Shown: positions 41,401 to 47,343 of the stretch, piece after piece
How positions within the stretch are numbered: position 1 is the first letter of the stretch
How the letters are laid out: each line of letters begins with the position of its first letter
Source of the DNA: Sphingomonas sp. S2-65
GTDB taxonomy: Bacteria > Pseudomonadota > Alphaproteobacteria > Sphingomonadales > Sphingomonadaceae
Assembly: GCF_021513175.1 (NCBI RefSeq)
Contig: NZ_CP090953.1
Location: 2,476,501-2,540,500 of the forward strand
Length of the DNA stretch: 64,000 nt
Direction: 5' to 3'
Made by a program: the position numbers and the translations under genes
The notes under the pieces: generated by a model
Seen by the model: the letters and a program-made list of their open reading frames with translations, nothing else
What the model was told of the DNA's origin: nothing
Databases searched by the model: none

Positions 41401-41844
41401 CGTCAGGGCGAGGGGTTCAACTGGTCGCTCTACGGCCGCGGCGAGGTGCTCGACGCCACGCTGGGAGCCTATGTGGAGAGCGGGGCCGACCGGTTCGACC
41501 TGCGCTTCGACGAGCGCAAGCTGACCTCGGTCACCGGTACGCTGGGCGCGCGGTTCGAGCTGAAGCAGAACTATGTGTTCGGCACGGTGATGCCGCGGGT
41601 CCGGGCGGAGTGGAACCACGAGTTCGCCGACGCCGACGCCCAGCGGCTCGACTATGCCGACATTCCGGGCAGCGCGCTGTACGGGATCGAGACCCAGGGC
41701 TGGTCGCGCGAGCAGTTCCAGCTGAGCCTCGGCACCCGCTTCCTGCTTCCCAGCCTCTGGTCGTTCGACTTCGAAACGGTGTTCCGCGGCGCCTCGGGCC
41801 AGCGCTCGGGGTCGGTGCGGGCACAGGTCACCAAGGAGTTCTGA
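32461..41844 (+). CDS. Giant Ig-repeat autotransporter adhesin
   Basis: A 3127-residue secreted or surface protein. The GTG at 32461 with GGGGGA upstream is preferred; the frame continues 17 codons upstream. A long basic N-terminus precedes the signal-peptide core (VAIAAALALTSFGSIAAQA, residues about 45-63), as in autotransporters. An IPT/TIG-like domain (about 424-510), a Big-type Ig domain (510-604) and two He_PIG-like domains (700-880) follow. Next come about 18 tandem repeats of 89-90 residues, each ending GYYGADSFTYTATGPGGTS-like (about 884-2497). The C-terminal 275 residues are an autotransporter beta-barrel ending in phenylalanine (VTKEF). It is probably an adhesin. Confidence 0.92.
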   Translation: MIVRMAGAIRLVRELRTCWASMPESGEPRASQAKTTTRLGRAQVAIAAALALTSFGSIAAQASTGCTAINSGLLNHQVVYASGAPSAGTTAAASYSTATYNTARSSAAWTDPFDPAMNYVPNNTTFYAFDQGDRVIVSGNFTATSGTELRLRLRLGSGTSAASNITEASILTSASGSFSTAEYTLPAGTTAVGLTTGRASGASGTIVASMTCTPAQSAPTLSSFTYGSIVGYNPGGAAATNIDVATGGSPTNSPTSYSVSNAPGGTFAGSAATSGGGTVSINSAGQASYTPRIGYRGTDTFFARATNGGGTSSPATVTLAVGNPTITASLTGSGATVGSGLSGYAVTPTGGNAPYSCVLNAGSAVLPGGVTLNSNCTLTGTPTTPGTYSFNVDITDSSVTGANGGTASPFTQANVAVTNFVITQSAPTVTGLAPALGGTAGGTSVVITGTNFYNVTGVSFGGNAAAAYTRNSASQITATSPSGSGAVYVVVTTTAGASPTAAGNQFVYSDPPSTPVVTVPANGAVTGSTTPAYQGVSDASVTITVLIDGASIGTTTATGSGTWTKAQPVALAAGSHTVAAFATNAQSQSSATSGTNTFTVTPAPVASNYTLPVAITYNAGANTATAFSIAGQVSNNPTSYAVGSATSANGGTVSVNNSGVVTYIAAIGFRGSDSFTYTASNAGGTSNVATVTVSVANPALSGTLSGSGTRGAPLSNVRIIPAGGRQPYSCGTTLASGALPAGTSLQADCSITGTPAASGSFSFTANVTDSSTPAFTQATGTLTLVVSAPALTLSPAAGALPGGTVATAYSQTFTASGGTPPFSFTSAGTLPTGLSLSAGGVLSGNPTTAGTFNFTVTATDSSSAGSGGPYSVSNSYSLTIAPQAPVAGAVSATVAYNSTNNPITPTLSGGATSSVAIASAPAHGTATASGTTIAYTPTPGYIGADSFTYTATGPGGTSSPATASITVSPPPAPTAANVSGIAVPYGSSGTAIDLSSAITGVHSGVTVTTAPAHGTTSVAGDVVTYTPAAGYYGADSFAYTANGPGGTSNTATASLTVATPAAPVAADRNVAVAYNTAAAIDLSGSISGVHSSLTVVSAPAHGAVSVAGDVVTYTPATGYFGADSFTYTATGPGGTSNIATVNLTVATPAAPVAADRTGVTIAYNSAGTPIDLSASVSGVHSSIAVATAPAHGTTSVSGDVVTYVPAAGYYGADSFTYTATGPGGTSAPATVSLNVATPAAPITSDRTGVTVAYGSTGTAIDLSASVSGVHSSIAVATAPAHGTTSVSGDVVTYVPVAGYYGADSFTYTATGPGGTSAPATVSLNVATPAAPVASDRTGVTVAYGSTGTAIDLSASVSGVHSSIAVATAPAHGTTSVTGDVVTYVPAAGYYGADSFTYTATGPGGTSAPATVSLTVATPAAPSAANVSGVGIPYNGTGTAIDVSASVTGVYGSIAVASGPAHGTTSVSGSVITYTPATGYYGADSFTYTATGPGGTSAPATVSVTVATPSAPTTTDVSNVAVPFGSSGVAIDLSSSIGGVHSSVAVASAPAHGTTSISGDVVTYTPAAGYYGPDSFTYTATGPGGTSAPATVSVNVAVPPAPTAGDRSGIAVPYQGSTPIDLSSSIGGVHSSVAVTGGPAHGTTSISGDVVTYTPAAGYYGPDSFTYTATGPGGTSAPATVSVDVAVPPAPTASDRSGVAVPYQGSAAIDLSSSISGVHSSVAVASAPAHGTASVSGDVVTYTPAAGYYGADSFTYTATGPGGTSAPATVSVNVAVPPAPTANDRSGVAVPYQGSVAIDLSTSIGGVHSSVAVTGGPAHGTTSVSGDVVTYTPAPGYYGTDSFTYTATGPGGTSAPATVSVNVAVPPAPTASDRSGIAVPYQGSVAIDLSSSIGGVHSSVAVASAPAHGTTSISGDVVTYTPAAGYYGPDSFTYTATGPGGTSAPATVSVNVAVPPAPTAGDRSGIAVPYQGSTPIDLSSSIGGVHSSVAVTGGPAHGTTSISGDVVTYTPAAGYYGPDSFTYTATGPGGTSAPATVSVDVAVPPAPTASDRSGVAVPYQGSAAIDLSSSISGVHSSVAVASAPAHGTASVSGDVVTYTPAAGYYGADSFTYTATGPGGTSAPATVSVNVAVPPAPTANDRSGVAVPYQGSVAIDLSTSIGGVHSSVAVTGGPAHGTTSVSGDVVTYTPAPGYYGTDSFTYTATGPGGTSAPAIVSVNVAVPPAPTAANVSNVAVPYDSTGTAIDLTSAISGVHTSTAIATNPGHGTVTVAGDVVTYIPTTGYYGTDSFTYTATGPGGTSAPATVTLQVAVPPAPSAANVPNVAVPYGSTGTAIDLTSAITGIHTSTAIATPPGHGTVTVSGDVVTYIPTAGYYGTDSFTYTATGPGGTSTPATVTLQVAVPPVPTVTDRGNVAIPYNSAGTAIDLASDIGGVYTGIAVAAAPAHGTVTVAGSVATYIPATDYYGADSFTYTATGPGGTSAPATVRLVVAPPPPPQAGNGAGSVAGSTATTGAQSVDVDLSALVTGTYDRIEIRTQPAHGTVTLRGNPAARAALAAQAATGPRVIATYTAAVGFVGTDSFTFVAVGPGGSSAPGTVSVTVVGQLPVALPKTARIGDGQTVSVMLTDGAREGPFTAATIVSVTPADQASATIVASGSGATQAYRLDVKAAARFGGTVVVTYTLSNAYGTSAPATVTVTVTARPDPTNDPNVRAISDAQAEATRRFARAQVGNFMRRTEQLHGSGSGTGGAQSNVTLNSRDGGGIVQATPAFDASALDITERMRPSAEDPALGRVLGSREGLRWNRADQLGSTMAITEMTAAERNAARKASGVAGAVQPLAQDDEQGGDGVRRIGSIGIWSGGAIDIGTQDETTDRSKITATSAGLSAGADLKLAEGVTVGLGGGYGNDLSRIDGGAARVRSDSTMVAAYASLVPVEHAFIDGMIGLGDLRFRTRRVVPDTNATAVGSRDGDFRVGALAVGIDRQGEGFNWSLYGRGEVLDATLGAYVESGADRFDLRFDERKLTSVTGTLGARFELKQNYVFGTVMPRVRAEWNHEFADADAQRLDYADIPGSALYGIETQGWSREQFQLSLGTRFLLPSLWSFDFETVFRGASGQRSGSVRAQVTKEF
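35110..39950 (+). repeat. Tandem 267/270-bp Ig-like repeat array
   Basis: About 18 direct repeats of 267-270 bp encode Ig-like modules with the motifs IDLSSSIGGVHSS, AHGTTS, GDVVTYTP and GYYGxDSFTYTATGPGGTS. Repeats in the first third use TPAAPxxxDRTGV linkers, the middle ones VPPAPTxxDRSG, and the last ones VPPAPxAANV, so the array falls into three sequence families. Confidence 0.92.
37042..39095 (+). repeat. Recent four-module duplication inside the array
   Basis: The segment 37042-38027 recurs at 38110-39095, an exact offset of 1068 bp or four 267-bp modules. The two copies, about 985 bp each, look almost identical at the nucleotide level, down to synonymous positions. Copy 2 diverges after GGGACCTCCGCACCTGC at its end. 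This is a higher-order, recently duplicated unit. Confidence 0.9.
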
Positions 41845-41872
41845 CGATGACGGCGCGGGCGGGAGGCGCGGC

Positions 41873-42640
41873 GTGAGCGTTCCGGCAGCGCAGGGACCAG
41901 CGACGCCGGACCCGTACACCGGGGCGCTGTTCCAGCCGCTATACGCGCCGATGTCGCGGGGGGACTGGGCGCTGGAGCTGGTGCCGATGCTGGTCGCGCC
42001 GGGCTATTGGAGCCCCGCGCGGCTGGTGCAGGATGTCGCGGTGCTCAAGCGGCGGTCTTCCACCGGCCAATGGTCCACCTGGATGTCGATGACGCCGATG
42101 GAGATGGAGAGCCAGGAGATCGGCATCCGCCTGGCGCATGGTCATGTCCTGATCTTCGGCATGGGGATGGGCTGGTCGGCGGCGGCGACGGCGATGCTGC
42201 CCGCGGTGACGCAGGTGACGGTAGTGGAGCGGGACGCCGACGTGATCGCGCTGCACCAGGCGCTCGGCACGCTCGCGCAGCTCCCCGACCAGGCGCACGC
42301 GAAGCTGCGCGTCGTCCAGGGCGATGCGCTGCGCTATGTCCCCGAGGCTGCCGTCGACTTGCTCATGCCCGACATCTGGCTGCCGCTGGTGGGCGGCGAC
42401 CGGGTCGGCGAAGTGGCGCGGATGCAGGCCAATGTGCGGGCCCGCTCGATCTATTTCTGGGGGCAGGAGATGGAGATCGCCCGCCACGCCGTTCGCGACG
42501 GGCGGGCGCTGGACGAAGCCGGCATCGCCCGGACCGTCGCCGGCTTCGGGCTGCCGCTGCTAGGTCCCCAAACCCCTGATTATGCCGAGCGTACCCGCCA
42601 TGTCGCCGACCGCTGGATGCGCGACCGCTGGTTGTCCTGA
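41873..42640 (+). CDS. Class I SAM-dependent methyltransferase-like protein
   Basis: A 255-residue protein with a Rossmann SAM-binding core: VLIFGMGMGWSAAATAML (motif I, near residue 92), VTVVERDADVIALHQAL with the ribose-binding acid, and RVVQGDALRYVPE. It resembles spermidine-synthase-like methyltransferases, but the catalytic motif IV is not obvious (DLLMPDIWLP). GGGAGG precedes the GTG start, 28 bp after the autotransporter stop, so the two are probably co-transcribed. Its target is unknown. Confidence 0.75.
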   Translation: MSVPAAQGPATPDPYTGALFQPLYAPMSRGDWALELVPMLVAPGYWSPARLVQDVAVLKRRSSTGQWSTWMSMTPMEMESQEIGIRLAHGHVLIFGMGMGWSAAATAMLPAVTQVTVVERDADVIALHQALGTLAQLPDQAHAKLRVVQGDALRYVPEAAVDLLMPDIWLPLVGGDRVGEVARMQANVRARSIYFWGQEMEIARHAVRDGRALDEAGIARTVAGFGLPLLGPQTPDYAERTRHVADRWMRDRWLS

Positions 42641-42656
42641 GCGGCGCGACTGCTGG

Positions 42657-43643
42657 TCAGCGCCACTCGGGATGGTGGACCAGATCGGGCGAATACAGGT
42701 TCACATATTGCGCCAGCCGTGGCCGATCGCTGCGGTTGGGACTCGCTCCGTGCGGGAGGTCCTGGCGCCAGATCACCAGGTCGCCCACGCCCGCGCCGAT
42801 CGCGACCGTCTCGCCGGTGAGGTCGACCGCACGCGGATCGCGATCCCCCAGATCGTTCAGCCAGGCTTCGATGCGGCGGTGAAACCCCGGCACCAGGCGC
42901 AGCGCGCCCTGGTCCGGCGCGGTGTCGGTCAGGTACAGGATGCCCTGCGTCGCGAACGGGATCGGCCAGGCCAGGCTGACGTCCCAGTGCAGCGGCGTCC
43001 CCTGGAACGGCGCGGTGGCGGTCTCCGGGGGATTGAAGCTCATCCGATCGACGGCGACCCACAGGTCGGCGCTGCCCCATAATTGGGCGAATGCCTTGTG
43101 GATCCGGACCGCGTCGCGTGCCGCCGCCTGCGCCGGATGCTGGAACTGCTGGACCATGATCCCCTGGCGCCCCTCGCCGTACCAGCTGGCGGGGTCTTCG
43201 GGATCGCCGCCGACGCGCGTCCACAGCAAGCGCGCCGCCGCCGCTGCCGTCTCGGGCGGCACCGCGTGGCGCAGGATCACCCAACCTTGCGCGTCCCACT
43301 GCGCGAGATCGCTCGAGTCGAGCACCGGCGGCATCGCTTCGATCGCGGCGATCCGCGTCTGTACAGGGGGCGGTGGCGGCGCCCGATCCAGCCAGGCATG
43401 ATAGCGCGCGACCGCAACCGGATCGGGTGGCCCCGCAGCCGCGACCACCCAGTCGGCGAACGCCGCCAAGCTCGGACGTTCGCTCGCGAGGTGGCGCATG
43501 CCCTGTTCGAGCCCGATCCCGAGCAGATCAAACAGCATCCGGTCGCGCTGGTCCTGGCGTGGGGCATGGCGCGCGCGCAGGCTGTACTGCGCCCAGAGCT
43601 GCTCGAGGCCGCGGATCTCGAGGAAGAGGGACAGCGCGGCCAT
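42657..43643 (-). CDS. Phytanoyl-CoA dioxygenase (PhyH) family protein
   Basis: A 328-residue Fe(II)/2-oxoglutarate dioxygenase-type protein. The metal triad is visible as LHWDVSLAW (His-x-Asp) and LPHGASPNRSDRPRLAQYVN (distal His with the 2OG-binding Arg). An extra helical N-terminal domain of about 110 residues precedes DLAQWDAQGWVILRHAVPPETA, where PhyH normally starts. It converges with the SAM-type gene with only 16 bp between stops, and is the second hydroxylase-type enzyme of this region. The substrate is unknown. Confidence 0.85.
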   Translation of the reverse strand: MAALSLFLEIRGLEQLWAQYSLRARHAPRQDQRDRMLFDLLGIGLEQGMRHLASERPSLAAFADWVVAAAGPPDPVAVARYHAWLDRAPPPPPVQTRIAAIEAMPPVLDSSDLAQWDAQGWVILRHAVPPETAAAAARLLWTRVGGDPEDPASWYGEGRQGIMVQQFQHPAQAAARDAVRIHKAFAQLWGSADLWVAVDRMSFNPPETATAPFQGTPLHWDVSLAWPIPFATQGILYLTDTAPDQGALRLVPGFHRRIEAWLNDLGDRDPRAVDLTGETVAIGAGVGDLVIWRQDLPHGASPNRSDRPRLAQYVNLYSPDLVHHPEWR

Positions 43644-43740
43644 GCTGCACCATCCGCAGCGGCGGGTGCCGGGTCAAGCGTCGCGCCGACCGGCTACGCA
43701 TGTGCCTGGGTCTTCAATAAACTCTGGCCTTGTTCCGCAC

Positions 43741-43763
43741 TTATTGATAATCAGTCGCATCAT
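43741..43763. promoter_or_regulatory. Fur-like box upstream of feoA
   Basis: TTATTGATAATCAGTCGCAT lies immediately upstream of the feoA start. Its reverse complement reads TGCGACTGATTATCA, close to the alphaproteobacterial Fur half-site arrangement. Placement over an iron-uptake gene start fits Fur repression. The second half-site is degenerate, so the call is moderate. Confidence 0.5.
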
Positions 43764-44034
43764 GAACATGGCCGCAGTGATTCCCGTGCCAGTGCGCCTC
43801 GCCCAGCTTCCGCGAATGAAGCCCGGCACCGTGGCTGACGTCGATTGGAGCCATCTCTCCGAGCCGGAGGCACGCCGCCTGCGCGAGCTCGGGCTGGACG
43901 AAGGCGTCGAGGTCGAGTTGCTCCACCGCGCCGGCCTGTTCGGCGGACCCATCGCCTGCCGGATCGGCCGCATGACCGTGGCGCTGCGCCGTCACGTCGC
44001 CGCCGCGATCCACGTCGCCCCGAGCGCTGGCTGA
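43762..44034 (+). CDS. feoA: Ferrous iron transport protein A
   Basis: FeoA, 90 residues, a small SH3-like cytoplasmic partner of FeoB. The ATG at 43762 (MNMAAVIPVPVRLAQLP) lies after a Fur-like site; a second ATG two codons later is equally possible. MKPGTVADVDW, RRLRELGLDEGVEVELLHRAG and RIGRMTVALRRHVAAAI follow the FeoA pattern. It ends 4 bp before feoB, so the two are co-translated. Confidence 0.93.
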   Translation: MNMAAVIPVPVRLAQLPRMKPGTVADVDWSHLSEPEARRLRELGLDEGVEVELLHRAGLFGGPIACRIGRMTVALRRHVAAAIHVAPSAG

Positions 44035-44038
44035 CTCC

Positions 44039-45892
44039 ATGAACCCCGCACCACTGGTGGCGCTGGTCGGCAATCCCAATGCCGGCAAGAGCGCGCTGTT
44101 CAATGCGCTCACCGGCGCGCGCCAGAAGGTCGGCAATTACCCCGGTGTCACCGTCGAGCGGCATTCGGGCCGCATGGCGCTGCCCGATGGCCGCCCGGTC
44201 GAGCTGATCGACTTGCCCGGCACCTACAGCCTCGATCCGTCGAGCCCCGACGAGCAGGTTACGCGTGACGTGCTGTTCGGCCGCCAGGCAGGCGAGCGGC
44301 TGCCCGACGCGATCGTGACCGTCGTCGACGCGTCCAACCTCGACAACCATCTTCGCTTCACGCTCCAGCTGATCGCGCTCGGCCTGCCGATCGTGGTCGC
44401 GCTCAACATGGTCGACCTGGCCGAGCGCGACGGACTCACGCTGGATCCCGAGAAGCTCGAGCGCGAGCTCGGCGTGCCTGTGGTCCCCACGGTCGCGGTG
44501 CGCCGGCGCGGCCTCGACCAGCTCAAGGACCGCCTCGCCGAAGTCACCCGTACCGCCAAGGCGCCGCCGCGCAGCGACGTGCCGCACGACATCACCCTGC
44601 TTCAGCGCCGCGCGCGCCAGATCGCCACGGCGGTGACGGTTTCGGAAACCGCCGCGCGCCGCTGGACGCACCGGCTCGACGCAGTCGCGCTGCACCCGGT
44701 TTCCGGCCCGATCCTGCTGCTCGCCCTGCTGTTCGTCATGTTCCAGGCGGTGTTCGCCTGGTCCGAAGCGCCGATCGGCTGGATCGAGGCGGGCATGGCC
44801 TGGCTCGGCGGCGCGGTCGGCGACGCGCTTCCCCAGGGACTGCTGCGCTCGATGCTCGTCGACGGGGTGATCGCCGGCGTCGGCGCGGTGATCGTGTTCC
44901 TGCCGCAGATCCTGATCCTGTTCGGCTTCATCCTGGTGCTGGAAGCGACCGGCTACATGGTCCGCGCCGCCTTCCTGATGGATCGGCTGATGGCCGGGGT
45001 CGGACTGTCGGGGCGCGCCTTCATTCCGCTGCTGTCCTCCTTCGCCTGCGCGGTGCCCGGCATCATGGCCACGCGCACCATTTCGGACGATAAGGACCGG
45101 CTCACCACCATCCTGATCGCGCCGATGATGACCTGTTCGGCGCGGCTGCCGGTCTACACCATCATCATCGGCGCGCTGATCCCGGACCGGACGGTCGGTC
45201 CGGGCATCGGGCTTCAAGGCCTCATCCTCTTCGCGCTGTACATCCTGGGCATTGCCGGCGCCTTCATCGCCGCGATGGTCCTGCGCCGCACCGTGACCAA
45301 GGGCGCGACCAGCGGCTTCATGATGGAAATGCCGAAATACCAGATGCCCCGCCTGCGCGACATCGGCCTGGGGCTGTGGCAGCGCGCCGAGATTTTCCTC
45401 AAGCGCGCCGGCACGATCATCCTGGTGACCACCATCGTCTTGTGGGCGCTGCTCAGCTTCCCCAAGCCGCCCGAAGGGTCGGCCGTGTCGCCGGTCGATT
45501 ATTCGGTTGCCGGGCGCATCGGCAACGGCCTTCAGACGATCGTCGCGCCGATCGGCTTCAACCGCGACATGGCGCTGGCGCTGATCCCGGCCATGGCCGC
45601 GCGCGAAGTCGCGGTGGCGGCGATCGGCACGGTCTACGCGGTCGACAATCCCGATGACGCAGCGGGCGAGGCGTCGATCCGCGACAATCTCCAGGCGCAT
45701 TGGAGCCTGCCGAGCGCGCTTGCCTTCCTGATGTGGTTCGTGTTCGCGCCCCAGTGCATTTCGACGATCGCAGTCACGCGGCGCGAGACGAACGGCTGGA
45801 AATGGCCGCTCTTCATGCTCGGATACCTGTTCGGAATTGCGTACATTTCCGCCGGAATCACCTATTGGACGGCCGTGGCCCTGGGGCTCTGA
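44039..45892 (+). CDS. feoB: Ferrous iron transport protein B
   Basis: An inner-membrane Fe(II) transporter with an N-terminal G-protein domain: G1 GNPNAGKSALFN, G3 DLPGTYSLDP and G4 NMVDLAE. Eight or so membrane segments follow, with the Gate motif LLSSFACAVPGIMATRTI holding the pore cysteine and a second Gate-like MTCSARLPVYTIII. At 617 residues it is shorter than E. coli FeoB (773), mainly at the C-terminus, a short form seen in many alphaproteobacteria. A palindromic repeat follows 6 bp after the stop. Confidence 0.96.
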   Translation: MNPAPLVALVGNPNAGKSALFNALTGARQKVGNYPGVTVERHSGRMALPDGRPVELIDLPGTYSLDPSSPDEQVTRDVLFGRQAGERLPDAIVTVVDASNLDNHLRFTLQLIALGLPIVVALNMVDLAERDGLTLDPEKLERELGVPVVPTVAVRRRGLDQLKDRLAEVTRTAKAPPRSDVPHDITLLQRRARQIATAVTVSETAARRWTHRLDAVALHPVSGPILLLALLFVMFQAVFAWSEAPIGWIEAGMAWLGGAVGDALPQGLLRSMLVDGVIAGVGAVIVFLPQILILFGFILVLEATGYMVRAAFLMDRLMAGVGLSGRAFIPLLSSFACAVPGIMATRTISDDKDRLTTILIAPMMTCSARLPVYTIIIGALIPDRTVGPGIGLQGLILFALYILGIAGAFIAAMVLRRTVTKGATSGFMMEMPKYQMPRLRDIGLGLWQRAEIFLKRAGTIILVTTIVLWALLSFPKPPEGSAVSPVDYSVAGRIGNGLQTIVAPIGFNRDMALALIPAMAAREVAVAAIGTVYAVDNPDDAAGEASIRDNLQAHWSLPSALAFLMWFVFAPQCISTIAVTRRETNGWKWPLFMLGYLFGIAYISAGITYWTAVALGL

Positions 45893-45898
45893 CCCTTC

Positions 45899-46023
45899 AA
45901 TCCTCCCCTGGAAGGGGAGGTGGCAGCGCGAAGCGCTGACGGAGGGGTATCCCTTTAGATAGCGGGACACCCCTCCACCACGCGACTGCGTCGCGCGGCC
46001 CCCATCCCCTCCGGGGGAGGATC
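45899..46023. repeat. Palindromic intergenic repeat (TCCTCCCCT family)
   Basis: The element begins TCCTCCCCTGGAAGGGGAGG and ends CCCCTCCGGGGGAGGATC, with internal hairpins GCAGCGCGAAGCGCTG and CGCGACTGCGTCGCG. It fills almost exactly the gap between feoB and the convergent DUF4169 gene and could terminate both. A related element lies at 52226. Confidence 0.85.
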
Positions 46024-46024
46024 T

Positions 46025-46198
46025 TTAGTCCCGCTTCGCCCCGTCGAGTTCCCGCTCCGCCCGGGACCGTTCCGCCGCCTCGGCCTGCTTTTCGGCCTTG
46101 CTCCGACCGAACTTCACGCGATTGGCTTCAGCCTTGACGTCCGCCGTCGCTTTGGCTCTCGCCTTACGAGCCCTGTTCAGGTTAATGATCTCGGCCAT
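46025..46198 (-). CDS. DUF4169 family small basic protein
   Basis: A 57-residue, highly charged protein, MAEIINLNRARKARAKA to LDGAKRD, with the INLNRARKAR opening typical of DUF4169. Lys/Arg/Ala-rich helices (KAEANRVKFGRSKAEKQAEAA) suggest an alpha-helical nucleic-acid or ribosome-associated protein, but the function is unknown. The ATG at 46198 is well inside a longer unsupported frame. It diverges from ssb, 54 bp away. Confidence 0.85.
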   Translation of the reverse strand: MAEIINLNRARKARAKATADVKAEANRVKFGRSKAEKQAEAAERSRAERELDGAKRD

Positions 46199-46252
46199 AC
46201 GTTCTTTTAGCGCCGGCACGCCCGGCGCCCAATCGATTAAACTGGAGTTTCC

Positions 46253-46813
46253 ATGGCCGGCAGCGTCAACAAGGTTATCCTGGTCGGCAATCTCGGGCGC
46301 GATCCCGAAAGCCGCAGCTTCCAGAACGGCGGCAAGGTGGTCGAGCTCCGCATCGCCACCTCCGAAAGCTGGAAGGACCGCAATTCGGGCGAGCGCAAGG
46401 AAAAGACCGAGTGGCACACGGTCAAGGTCTTCAACGAAGGCCTGGCCAACGTCGCCGAGCGCTTCCTGCGCAAGGGCTCCAAGGTGTATATCGAAGGTGC
46501 GCTGACCACGCGTAAGTGGCAGGACCCGCAGGGCAACGACCGCTACTCGACCGAAGTGGTGCTCCAGGGCTTCAACAGCGTGCTGACCATGCTCGACGGT
46601 CCCGGCGACCGCCAGGGCGGCGGCGGCGCTGGCGGTGGTGGCCGAAGCAGCGGCCCCAGCGACGATTGGGGTGGCAATGACGATTTCGGCGGCGGTGCGC
46701 CGGCTCGCGGCGGTGCCGGCGGCGGCAACTTCAACAGCGGCGGCCAGCGCGGCGCGGGCGGCGGCCAGGGCGGCGGCTTCCCCGACGATCTGGACGACGA
46801 CGTTCCGTTCTAA
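46253..46813 (+). CDS. ssb: Single-stranded DNA-binding protein
   Basis: SSB, 186 residues. The OB-fold ([57 protein letters not shown]) is followed by a long Gly/Ser/Arg-rich linker and the acidic protein-interaction tip [13 protein letters not shown] lies six bases before the ATG. The tip is the docking site for RecQ, RecO and other partners. It is probably the main housekeeping SSB. Confidence 0.97.
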   Translation: MAGSVNKVILVGNLGRDPESRSFQNGGKVVELRIATSESWKDRNSGERKEKTEWHTVKVFNEGLANVAERFLRKGSKVYIEGALTTRKWQDPQGNDRYSTEVVLQGFNSVLTMLDGPGDRQGGGGAGGGGRSSGPSDDWGGNDDFGGGAPARGGAGGGNFNSGGQRGAGGGQGGGFPDDLDDDVPF

Positions 46814-46865
46814 GCAACCCGCCTGCCCCGCGCTCGTTGATCCTCTTCGAACGGGAGGATCGACG

Positions 46866-47333
46866 ATGCGCAACGGGTTGATAGGATTGTCGCTGCTGCT
46901 GGCCGCGTGCAGCGGCGAAGGGGATGGCACCGGCAACGCGACGGTCGCAACGACCAACGATCCCACTGCTCAGAACGTCGCGGAGGCCGCTGCCAATGGC
47001 ACCCCCGCCGCAGTCGCCGCAGCCACCGATTGCAGCAACAAGCCTGACTTCGTGCCCATCTATCGCGAGGCGCAGGTCACCAGCTGCATTTCCGGCCCAG
47101 ACGGCGAGCCGCGCCATGTAAGCGGCTCGATTGTCTACACCACGCACACCAGCCCCAACGACATACGCGCCTGGTCGCTGGATCAGGCCAAGGCTGCCGG
47201 CTTCATCGACGCCGCGGTGCAGGGCGACAAGCTCACCACGGGCGTGTCCGAAGGCCGCAAGCTGATGATCGTGTCGGAGGCGTATAACGGCGCCACGCGG
47301 GTGACGGTGAACTGGAGCGGTCCGGTTCGGTAA
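46866..47333 (+). CDS. Hypothetical lipoprotein
   Basis: A 155-residue protein with a lipoprotein signal, MRNGLIGLSLLLAACSGEGDG, followed by an Asn/Thr/Ala-rich linker and a folded domain with two cysteines (ATDCSNKP and TSCISGPDG). The end KLMIVSEAYNGATRVTVNWSGP is beta-rich. CGGGAGGATCG provides a ribosome site. No family was recognised. It lies 52 bp after ssb and ends 10 bp before the convergent pirin gene. Confidence 0.75.
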   Translation: MRNGLIGLSLLLAACSGEGDGTGNATVATTNDPTAQNVAEAAANGTPAAVAAATDCSNKPDFVPIYREAQVTSCISGPDGEPRHVSGSIVYTTHTSPNDIRAWSLDQAKAAGFIDAAVQGDKLTTGVSEGRKLMIVSEAYNGATRVTVNWSGPVR

Positions 47334-47343
47334 GGATCGGGCG

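Noticed and set aside
38080..41919. A 1279-codon open frame on the minus strand opposite the giant autotransporter
   Set aside because: It is antisense to the repeats and the barrel, has strongly Arg/His/Asp-biased composition from the reverse of a GC-rich reading frame, and shows no domain or ribosome site.
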